Shown piece after piece: positions 1 through 5,877 of a stretch of DNA of 12,719 nucleotides; position 1 is the stretch's first letter, and each line of letters opens with the position of its first letter. The position numbers were made by a program, and so were the translations under genes. Origin of the DNA: an uncultured Sulfurovum sp. (GTDB lineage Bacteria > Campylobacterota > Campylobacteria > Campylobacterales > Sulfurovaceae). Below the pieces are notes generated by a model, which worked only from the letters and a program-made list of their open reading frames with translations, did not search any database and was not told where the DNA came from. Location of the stretch: NCBI GenBank assembly GCA_947313765.1, contig CAMZNQ010000123.1:1-12719 (forward strand), given 5' to 3'.

Positions 1-290
1 GTTGTAATGATATATTTTGTTGTATCTTTCTCATTCTCTACAATATTATCAGTAAATGCCAATGCAGGGTCAATTACCAAAATATAGTCAGGATTCATAA
101 ATTTTGCATGGTTAAAAATCTGCTCATCTGAAATTCTGTTATAGGCTCTTAAAGCAGCACCTCTTTTTGCAGAACCATAAACTGCAAAAGCTTGAACCTC
201 TTTACCTGTAGTTGCTACAACATCTCCTAAACCTTTAGCACCAGATACGGCACCTTGTCCAGCACGGCTATGCCATCTAATCTCTGTCAT
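1..290 (-). CDS. porG: Pyruvate:ferredoxin (2-oxoacid) oxidoreductase gamma subunit, 5' part only
   Basis: This frame begins at ATG 290-288 and runs off the left edge, giving 96 residues of a protein usually about 185 long. The start is fixed by AGGAG five bases upstream (300-296). The N-terminus reads MTEIRWHSRAGQGAVSGAKG, and further on come QAFAVYGSAKRG and NPDYILVIDP. The RxGQGA signature and the YGSxxRG segment are typical of the gamma domain of 2-oxoacid:acceptor oxidoreductases, and the wording matches Por gamma subunits of Campylobacterota. The enzyme interconverts pyruvate and acetyl-CoA plus CO2 in the cytoplasm using ferredoxin or flavodoxin. The gamma gene usually comes first in a gamma-delta-alpha-beta operon here, so the remaining subunits should lie to the left (inference). 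A 2-oxoglutarate oxidoreductase gamma subunit is the main alternative. Confidence 0.88.
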   Translation of the reverse strand, partial: MTEIRWHSRAGQGAVSGAKGLGDVVATTGKEVQAFAVYGSAKRGAALRAYNRISDEQIFNHAKFMNPDYILVIDPALAFTDNIVENEKDTTKYIIT

Positions 291-318
291 GACTTCTCCT
301 ATTCTTTAGTCTGTTAAT

Positions 319-339
319 GAGGTATTGTAATCATACCTC
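319..339. promoter_or_regulatory. Perfect 7-7-7 inverted repeat upstream of porG
   Basis: GAGGTAT and ATACCTC are exact reverse complements separated by seven bases. The repeat ends 29 bases before the porG start codon on the minus strand. A TACAAT hexamer (minus strand, 364-359) could be the -10 box just upstream, which would put the repeat at or just after the transcription start. That position fits an operator or a 5' leader hairpin. No T-run follows it on the minus strand, so it is not a classical terminator. The role is inferred. Confidence 0.4.
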
Positions 340-363
340 TCTTAAATGATGTGCATAGATTGT

Positions 364-398
364 AAAAAAAGTATAAACTTTATATGAATGTATACTTT
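364..398 (-). terminator. Weak AT-rich terminator after the HAD phosphatase gene
   Basis: On the minus strand, arms AAAGTATA (398-391) and TATACTTT (375-368) pair across a 15-base loop and run directly into a tract of T (370-364). It lies seven bases beyond the stop of the phosphatase gene. The stem is almost all A-T pairs, so it would be a weak terminator at best and may let transcription pass into porG. Confidence 0.35.
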
Positions 399-405
399 CT
401 ATCCA

Positions 406-1047
406 CTATTTAATTTTTTTTATATGTTCAATGGCTTCTATTAGGTTTTTACAAATATTAGAAGCACAATTTTGTAACATTGAATGAGTTGCGTACCCAG
501 AACTAACAGCTATAGAGTTAATTTCTGCACTTTTTGCAGACTCTATATCCATACAAGTATCACCAATCATCCATGTTTTACTTCTATCATGTTCTAACTT
601 TGCTAAAGCTTTTAAAATTGGTTCTGCATGAGGTTTTGGATTTTTTACATCTTCTCGCCCAATTAATACATCAAAATAGTCCATTAAACCCATATGTTCC
701 AATAGAATTCGAGAATATTCTCCCGTTTTTGTAGTAACAACTCCAAGTGTAGCAAATTTATGAGCTTCCATAATAGCCTCTCTTGCTCCATCTAGTAAAA
801 CTGTCTTTTCACAGGAGATAACTCTATAGTGCATCTTATAGGCATGAACATATTCATCTACTTTTGATGGCTCTACACCTAATGTTAGAAACATATCCTC
901 CAGAGGGTAACCAACCTCACTCTTAATTGCCTCATCACTTGGTACATCTTCTCCAAAACTCTCAAAAGCTACTCTAAATCCATCTAAAATAGCCTCTGTT
1001 GAATCTATTACTGTTCCATCTAAATCAAATAATATTACTCTTTTCAT
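406..1047 (-). CDS. HAD-superfamily phosphatase, phosphoglycolate-phosphatase-like
   Basis: A 213-residue cytoplasmic hydrolase of HAD subfamily IA. All four motifs are visible. Motif I is FDLDGT with nucleophile Asp8 and acid/base Asp10. Motif II is VVTTKT with Thr105. Motif III is KNPKPHAEP with Lys138. Motif IV is GDTCMD with Asp163 and Asp167. The stretch between motifs I and II has the length of a helical cap. The size and the KNPKP segment suit the Gph/PgpB-like group that hydrolyses 2-phosphoglycolate or similar small phosphate esters, but the substrate cannot be read from sequence. The gene starts five bases after the stop of the upstream transporter gene, so the two are almost certainly co-transcribed. 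A specific link between transporter and phosphatase substrates is possible but unproven. Confidence 0.85.
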   Translation of the reverse strand: MKRVILFDLDGTVIDSTEAILDGFRVAFESFGEDVPSDEAIKSEVGYPLEDMFLTLGVEPSKVDEYVHAYKMHYRVISCEKTVLLDGAREAIMEAHKFATLGVVTTKTGEYSRILLEHMGLMDYFDVLIGREDVKNPKPHAEPILKALAKLEHDRSKTWMIGDTCMDIESAKSAEINSIAVSSGYATHSMLQNCASNICKNLIEAIEHIKKIK

Positions 1048-1052
1048 CTCTT

Positions 1053-2522
1053 TTACTCTTTCTCATTTATATTAACTTTTGGGTCAAAAATCAAAATTGT
1101 CACAATAGGAACAATAAATCCAACAATAATAACTATCCAGAGCAGAGTACCCAATTCAGAGTAGTTAGCTTGAGTTACTACTATATCTCCATCTTTAACC
1201 TCTCTTGTAATCTCAAATGCTTGATTTAGATATTTGGTAAATAGTCGTCCTGCACTCATAGCAATATTCATAAGTGATGCCATTAGTGCAAACCATGTAC
1301 CCTTCTTACCCTCTGGAGCATAAATGGCAACCAATGTAAGCATCAATACCCCTGCAATATAGTCAAATGGAGAGGCTAAAGCTGTATCTACCATTGCTAC
1401 TGTTCTAGCATCTAATCCTAACATAGTATGGATATCATAATATAACCCTATAGTTGGTAAAGATAATATTGTAAATAAAACTGTTAGCCAAATTAAAACT
1501 TTTCCAATGGAGTGATTTACAATATATTTAGCAGAAACCCACATACCAAGTAGAGCCAATCCCCCACCTATTAACGATAAATCTGCAAAAAAGGATTTAT
1601 CAAAACCCAATACATCTATCTGCCACCACTGAACCCCCGGCCCTACAGATGGCATAGCACGATAGACAAAGATAATAATCATTGCCATTTTAATGTGATG
1701 AATTGTTTTTTTGTCTAAATCTTCTATGAGAGTGTTTAAGAAATATAGAACAACAGCTAAAGAGATAACAAAGACAATCTCTTGTGAGTATGGAATATCA
1801 TTATAACCCACTAAAACAATAAAAATAGCAAAAAGTAAACCTCCAAAAAATATTGGTCTATTTAAAGGTGTAGTTTCAACGCTATTTAAACGAACAAAAG
1901 AGACTCCAAGAATAGATATTATAGGAACAAAAAGTGAGATTGTAAACATTGTTTCATATGAATACATTGAAGATAGTTTACCACCTAACCAACCCATAAA
2001 AAAGACTGCTAAACCTAAAGAGAGTCTAGCTAAAACTTGAATCATTGCAAGTTCTTGATTTATCTCATCTTGAGTCTGGTTTTTATCAATTACCTCTGTA
2101 CTCATTGTATCTGCTACAACATCTTGCATTACAAACCCTACCATAGAAAGAACAGAAGCAAATATGTAAGCACTCTCTTTTGGATAACCCTTTAACCATG
2201 AGGCATCTCCTGCTAAACCAATCAAAAGTATTGTAGCAATTACCATTAAACTAGCTCCAATATAGACATAGATTTTACGATTTGAACCCAATATCTTAAC
2301 AGAATCAACTAACTGTCCAAATATCATTTTAATTGTCCATGGAACCATAAGCCATACACTTAGAGTTACTAAATCCTCTGCCGATAGATTTAACTCCTCT
2401 TTAACCCAAAAGCTCTCTGCAATTCCAATAAATCCACTTGCACCATAGGCAAAATATATCAATAGTAAAGGTATGTATCTCATACGAATTGCACGAATAG
2501 GTGTCATTATAATATCTATCAT
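1053..2522 (-). CDS. MFS transporter of the BT1 (folate-biopterin transporter) type
   Basis: A 489-residue polytopic inner-membrane protein with about twelve hydrophobic segments. I chose ATG 2522-2520 because AGGAG lies five bases upstream (2532-2528). A longer frame reaches a TTG at 2591 but has no ribosome binding site there. Near the N-terminus it has LMVPWTIKMIFGQLVDS (residues 58-74), then an SNRKIY loop, then MQDVVADTMSTEVI (132-145). The PW-x-IK-x-xxG-xxxD and QDVVADxxxxE patterns match the BT1/FBT branch of the major facilitator superfamily, known from trypanosomatid folate/biopterin carriers and plant and cyanobacterial homologues. Prokaryotic substrates are mostly unknown, so I do not name one. 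The phosphatase gene follows five bases downstream. A general MFS label is secure and BT1 membership likely. Confidence 0.75.
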   Translation of the reverse strand: MIDIIMTPIRAIRMRYIPLLLIYFAYGASGFIGIAESFWVKEELNLSAEDLVTLSVWLMVPWTIKMIFGQLVDSVKILGSNRKIYVYIGASLMVIATILLIGLAGDASWLKGYPKESAYIFASVLSMVGFVMQDVVADTMSTEVIDKNQTQDEINQELAMIQVLARLSLGLAVFFMGWLGGKLSSMYSYETMFTISLFVPIISILGVSFVRLNSVETTPLNRPIFFGGLLFAIFIVLVGYNDIPYSQEIVFVISLAVVLYFLNTLIEDLDKKTIHHIKMAMIIIFVYRAMPSVGPGVQWWQIDVLGFDKSFFADLSLIGGGLALLGMWVSAKYIVNHSIGKVLIWLTVLFTILSLPTIGLYYDIHTMLGLDARTVAMVDTALASPFDYIAGVLMLTLVAIYAPEGKKGTWFALMASLMNIAMSAGRLFTKYLNQAFEITREVKDGDIVVTQANYSELGTLLWIVIIVGFIVPIVTILIFDPKVNINEKE

Positions 2523-2753
2523 TTTATCTCCTGTTTTAGAAACATTATTGTATTTTAAATTTACTTTAAACATCGTTTTTTGGGATATCAATAATAGATA
2601 ATATAAAAAAATATAAAAGAATCTAAAATAGGGTTGAAATAACTTTAAATTATGACTTAAATAAGTAAAATATACAAGAAGTAACTTAATAGAATAGATT
2701 TGTAACTGTTTTCATAAAAATTAATTAAATTAACGTATCTTTAAATTTATTCA

Positions 2754-2773
2754 ATTTATAATAGATTATAAAT
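2754..2773. promoter_or_regulatory. Perfect palindrome carrying the likely sqr -10 box
   Basis: ATTTATAAT and ATTATAAAT form an exact 9-base inverted repeat with a 2-base centre. The left arm contains a consensus TATAAT (2757-2762) about 32 bases before the sqr ATG. Because of the symmetry the minus strand carries the same TATAAT (2770-2765), facing the transporter gene that starts at 2522. It may be a bidirectional core promoter, or a promoter with an overlapping operator. No clear TTGACA -35 box is seen, which is normal for housekeeping promoters in this phylum. The sqr ribosome binding site AAAGGAAA follows at 2783-2790. Confidence 0.5.
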
Positions 2774-2793
2774 CAATCAAATAAAGGAAAGCT

Positions 2794-4266
2794 ATGGCAA
2801 AATTAGTAATAATGGGTGGTGGTGTATCGGGACATACAGCAGCAACATTTGCAAGAAAATGGCTAGGAAAAGAACACGAAGTAATCGTAGTTACACCTAA
2901 CTCTCAATGGAACTGGATTCCATCAAACATCTGGGTAGGTGTTGGTCAAATGAAAAAAAGTGATGTTGTATTCCCTTTAGCACCAGTATATAAAAAAGCA
3001 GGTATTATATATAAACAAGCATTAGCAAAAGTTATCCATCCAGAGGGAAATGCAGATAGCGATACTCCATATATCACTATTGAGTATACAGAAGCAGGAA
3101 AAGAGGGGCAAACCGAAGAGATTCAATATGACTATCTAATCAATGCAACTGGTCCAAAACTAAACTTTGATGCAACTCCAGGTCTTGGAAATGGTGAGGG
3201 TCAAATGGGTTCTCATACTGTTTCTGTATGTACTGCCGACCATGCTGTTCATGCAAATGAAGAGCTTCACAAAATATTTGACAAAGCAAAGGCAGGAGAG
3301 CGACAAAAGATTCTTGTAGGTACAGGTCATGGTATGTGTACTTGTCAAGGTGCTGCATTTGAGTATATCTTTAACATTGAGCATGAAGCTAAAAAAGCTG
3401 GTGTAAGAGATATGTTAGATATTAAGTGGATTTCAAATGAGTCATTTATGGGTGACTTTGGTATGGGTGGACTCCATATGAAAGTTGGTGGGTATGTAGT
3501 TAGTTCTAAACTATTTGCAGAGTCACTATTTGCTGAAAGAGATGTTCCTTGGTTGATTGGAGCACACGTTTCAAAAGTTGAAGCTGGTAAAGCTCACTAT
3601 GAACTTCTTGATGGAACAACAGGTGTTGAAGAGTTTGACTTTGCAATGCTTATTCCACCATTTGCAGGTGTTGGACTAACTGCTGTTGCTAAAGATGGTT
3701 CAGATATGACTGACAAAATCATTGCTCCAAATGGATTTATGAAAGTTGATGCAGACTATACAGCTAAACCTTATGCCGAATGGAAAGCGAGTGACTGGCC
3801 AAGAACTTACCAAAACCCAGACTACAGTAATATGTTTGCTTGTGGTATTGCCTTTGCTCCTCCACACCTTATCTCTAAACCAGCAAAATCTCCAAATGGA
3901 ACACCAATTAACCCTACACCACCTAGAACAGGTATGCCTGCAGGTATTATTGGTAAAGCTGTTGCTCACTCTGTATGTGACATGATTAACAAAGGTGCTG
4001 ATGCAAAACTACACGAAGCCTCTATGACTGAGATGGGTGCTGCGTGTGTCGCAAGTGCTGGTAAAGGTCTTATGAGTGGAACTGCTGCTGCAATGACTGT
4101 TTACCCTGTTGTTCCTGACTTTGAAACATACCCAGGTACAGGTAGAGATACAGACTACACATTTGGAGAGATTGGTCTTGCTGGACACTGGATTAAACAT
4201 ATACTACACCACATGTTCATCTATAAAGCAAAACTTTACCCAGGTTGGACTCTAATTCCTGAATAA
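2794..4266 (+). CDS. sqr: Sulfide:quinone oxidoreductase, large (490-residue) form
   Basis: A flavoprotein that oxidises sulfide to sulfur or polysulfide and passes electrons to the quinone pool. The N-terminus has the FAD dinucleotide-binding motif GGGVSGHTAA (residues 8-17). An ATG-type flavin motif, NATG, lies at 117-120. Cysteines sit at 146 (HTVSVCT), 182 and 184 (GMCTCQG), 350, 395 and 418 (MGAACVASAG). Cys146, one of Cys182/184, and Cys418 are the probable redox cysteines; Cys418 occupies the place of the third catalytic cysteine in the classical CFADMGD segment. PRTG (377-380) corresponds to the PKTG stretch of the family. The C-terminus (465-485) is an amphipathic, aromatic helix typical of the monotopic membrane anchor. 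The protein is about 60 residues longer than type I enzymes, mainly through surface insertions, so it belongs to one of the less-studied types. A start with AAAGGAAA upstream is clear. Confidence 0.88.
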   Translation: MAKLVIMGGGVSGHTAATFARKWLGKEHEVIVVTPNSQWNWIPSNIWVGVGQMKKSDVVFPLAPVYKKAGIIYKQALAKVIHPEGNADSDTPYITIEYTEAGKEGQTEEIQYDYLINATGPKLNFDATPGLGNGEGQMGSHTVSVCTADHAVHANEELHKIFDKAKAGERQKILVGTGHGMCTCQGAAFEYIFNIEHEAKKAGVRDMLDIKWISNESFMGDFGMGGLHMKVGGYVVSSKLFAESLFAERDVPWLIGAHVSKVEAGKAHYELLDGTTGVEEFDFAMLIPPFAGVGLTAVAKDGSDMTDKIIAPNGFMKVDADYTAKPYAEWKASDWPRTYQNPDYSNMFACGIAFAPPHLISKPAKSPNGTPINPTPPRTGMPAGIIGKAVAHSVCDMINKGADAKLHEASMTEMGAACVASAGKGLMSGTAAAMTVYPVVPDFETYPGTGRDTDYTFGEIGLAGHWIKHILHHMFIYKAKLYPGWTLIPE

Positions 4267-4315
4267 TCAGGGGTTGAGTTATAGTAATAAAATAAAAAAA
4301 ATTAAAGGAGATAAA

Positions 4316-4480
4316 ATGGCAAAACCAGAAGAGAAAAACTTTGAGAAACATGACCAATTTACATTAACAATGATTCCAGGTGCATTTGCAAAAAAAATGA
4401 GAACTTGTCTTATTTTTCAAGCATTTAGATTTGCTGTAATCAACATTAAGATGTTGGTTGTGGTAAGTAAAAGTCACTAA
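4316..4480 (+). CDS. Small unrecognised protein (54 residues) downstream of sqr
   Basis: I chose ATG 4316 because AAAGGAG ends six bases before it (4305-4310). An ATG 42 bases upstream in the same frame has no such site. The product starts MAKPEEKNFEKHD, a charged stretch. It then has FTLTMIPGAFAKKMRTC (15-31), and ends with an aliphatic, weakly amphipathic segment (32-50) and SKSH. I do not recognise the family. The start is 49 bases after the sqr stop with no terminator between, and a strong terminator follows at once, so it forms a two-gene unit with sqr. The basic-then-hydrophobic layout would suit a peripheral or single-pass membrane peptide, perhaps an accessory to Sqr; this is inference. 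A fortuitous ORF is unlikely given the excellent ribosome binding site and its position. Confidence 0.65.
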   Translation: MAKPEEKNFEKHDQFTLTMIPGAFAKKMRTCLIFQAFRFAVINIKMLVVVSKSH

Positions 4481-4486
4481 GACTTT

Positions 4487-4509
4487 AAGTAGGGGTATCC
4501 CCTACTTTT
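4487..4509 (+). terminator. Rho-independent terminator of the sqr operon
   Basis: AAGTAGGGG and CCCCTACTT form a perfect 9-bp stem with a TAT loop, and the T-run begins within the right arm and continues to 4509. It starts six bases after the stop of the 54-residue ORF and is the strongest stem in the window. It closes the sqr unit and separates it from the deformylase-like gene. Confidence 0.85.
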
Positions 4510-4525
4510 AACCTCTACAAAATAT

Positions 4526-4561
4526 TTTTAAAACCTTTTATTTTCATATCTGGTTTTAAAA
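4526..4561 (+). promoter_or_regulatory. Inverted repeat overlapping the ribosome binding site of the deformylase-like gene
   Basis: TTTTAAAACC (4526-4535) and GGTTTTAAAA (4552-4561) are perfect 10-base reverse complements separated by 16 bases. The right arm covers the A-rich half of the AAAAGGA ribosome binding site (4558-4564) of the gene starting at 4571. If transcription starts upstream of 4526, folding would reduce access to that site. It could equally be a DNA operator. No function is shown. Confidence 0.35.
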
Positions 4562-4570
4562 GGATTTTCA

Positions 4571-5389
4571 ATGGTTAAACCACTTATTACCTACCCACAA
4601 AAACTTGCTAATGCTATGTTAATATCTGAAGTTAGGAACTTCAATGATGATGTTTTAAATGTTATTCAAGATATGAAAGATACTATGAATGAGCATAATC
4701 TTACTGCACTTAGTGCTGTTCAGATTAATCATCTATATACGATTATTGTGATGAAAGAAGCAGAGGAGTATAAAACATATATAAACCCTAGAATACTTAG
4801 CAACAGTGAACCATTTGATTCAACAGAGAGTACAATCTACTACCCTAATGTTGAAGTTACAATTCCTCGATACAGACATATTAAAGTTATCTATGAAGAT
4901 GTTAATGGAGAAGCAAAACATGCAGATATAAGTGATGCTAAAGTAGCTGTTGATTTTCAACGTAAAGTAGACTATCTATATGGAGGAGATATACTTCTTA
5001 AAGTTACCGATAATAGAAGAGAAGAAATTTTACATGCTCTTAAAACAGATGGACTTATCCCTGATGCATCTTTAGAAGTTTGTCCAACTATTACAAAAAA
5101 AGATTATATCTTAAGCTTTAATGACAAGATACTCTTCTTTATGGGTCTATCTCTACTCACTCCCCTATTCTCTTTTGAACCATCAACTGTTGCTAATATA
5201 TGGCTCTATGATAAGATAGCTCTTCTTTTAGTTATTGGTTTAATGGCAGGATATTTTTTAATGGCACAAATAGAAGCCAAAGAGTTTAACCAATGTACCT
5301 CTTGTCAAGTAGGTAATCAGTTAGGGATTATTGCGAAGAGAGTAGGATTAGCCATAATATTTGCTATTGGTGGGTATTTTTTATTCTAA
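4571..5389 (+). CDS. Catalytically dead peptide-deformylase-like domain fused to a membrane domain with a CxxC motif
   Basis: A 272-residue protein. Residues 1-150 follow the peptide deformylase pattern from end to end: ITYPQKLA at the start, a helix like DDMFETM (NVIQDMKDTM), LTALSAVQI (44-52) in place of GxGLAAxQV, INPRIL (71-76), then ESTIYYPNVEV followed by PRY (86-101) in place of EGCLSxPG...PRY, DVNGE (110-114), and FQRKVDYLYGG (129-139) in place of QHEIDHLxG. Only Gln51 of the catalytic set survives. The metal cysteine is Thr88, the two metal histidines are Arg131 and Tyr135, and the catalytic glutamate is Lys132. It therefore cannot bind iron or deformylate in the usual way. Residues 185-272 hold about three membrane segments (186-201, 214-232, 258-272) and CTSC (242-245) in the loop before the last one. 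The function is unknown. It lies just after the sqr operon but behind a terminator. Confidence 0.75.
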   Translation: MVKPLITYPQKLANAMLISEVRNFNDDVLNVIQDMKDTMNEHNLTALSAVQINHLYTIIVMKEAEEYKTYINPRILSNSEPFDSTESTIYYPNVEVTIPRYRHIKVIYEDVNGEAKHADISDAKVAVDFQRKVDYLYGGDILLKVTDNRREEILHALKTDGLIPDASLEVCPTITKKDYILSFNDKILFFMGLSLLTPLFSFEPSTVANIWLYDKIALLLVIGLMAGYFLMAQIEAKEFNQCTSCQVGNQLGIIAKRVGLAIIFAIGGYFLF

Positions 5390-5394
5390 AATAT

Positions 5395-5430
5395 ACCCAC
5401 TCCTTAACAGTGATGGTTTAAGGAATGGGT
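5395..5430. terminator. Bidirectional terminator between converging genes
   Basis: ACCCACTCCTTAA (5395-5407) pairs with TTAAGGAATGGGT (5418-5430), a 13-position stem with one C-A mismatch and a 10-base loop. It sits between the stop of the deformylase-like gene (5389) and the stop of the minus-strand PilO-like gene (5440). The minus-strand side runs into TATTTTA. The plus-strand side has only a weak T content. Confidence 0.7.
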
Positions 5431-5439
5431 GTTAAATAT

Positions 5440-5865
5440 TCATAGCTCTCTTAAGCTAAATTTAACCTCTATTAGTTGTTGATTTTTATCTTTAAAGTTT
5501 AATTGACCATCTTTTATCTCTACTAAATAGTGAAGAGATATAGTTTTAATGAAATTATTAAAATCATCTATTTTGGTTTTATCTATCTGAATAGTAATTA
5601 GATATTCTCCATTACTTTTATCTTTAATTATAGAATTAAAAAAACTAGAATCTATCTCTTTTTTAAACTTTTCTACATTAAATTTTTCTGCTATATCGAC
5701 TAAATTATATCTATTGTAACTATCTTTTATTTTATTATCTACAAGTTCATATTTTTTAATATCTTTAAAATAATCAAATACTTTAGGAATAAGCCACGTA
5801 AAGAGAACTACTAATGTTACTATAAATATTAATTTATTAATTAGACTACTTGATTTTATACTCAT
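5440..5865 (-). CDS. Small inner-membrane protein, PilO/GspM-like by architecture
   Basis: A 141-residue protein with a short cytoplasmic N-terminus, one membrane segment (about residues 10-28), a charged coil-forming stretch, and a C-terminal region of alternating beta-strand and helix character (for example YLITIQIDKTKIDDF and HYLVEIKDGQLNF). This single-pass layout, the size and the position directly after a GspL/PilM-N-like gene suggest a reduced PilO or GspM protein, which forms ferredoxin-like dimers in the periplasm in type IV pilus and type II secretion machines. No diagnostic motif proves it. The gene starts 12 bases after the stop of its upstream partner, so the pair is one operon. 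It ends in a shared terminator. The family is not recognised by sequence. Confidence 0.6.
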   Translation of the reverse strand: MSIKSSSLINKLIFIVTLVVLFTWLIPKVFDYFKDIKKYELVDNKIKDSYNRYNLVDIAEKFNVEKFKKEIDSSFFNSIIKDKSNGEYLITIQIDKTKIDDFNNFIKTISLHYLVEIKDGQLNFKDKNQQLIEVKFSLREL

Positions 5866-5877
5866 ATGATACTCTCT

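Noticed and set aside
2523..2591. A longer N-terminus for the BT1-like transporter starting at TTG 2591
   Set aside because: The extension has no ribosome binding site and is polar and low in complexity, while ATG 2522 has AGGAG at ideal spacing and starts just before the first membrane segment.
3140..3969. Minus-strand open frames inside sqr
   Set aside because: They lie wholly within a strongly conserved gene, have odd composition (rich in Thr, Ser, His, Cys, Trp) and no ribosome binding sites; they are antisense shadows.
4571..5020. A functional second peptide deformylase
   Set aside because: All three metal ligands and the catalytic glutamate are replaced, and a membrane tail is fused, so the usual activity is not credible.
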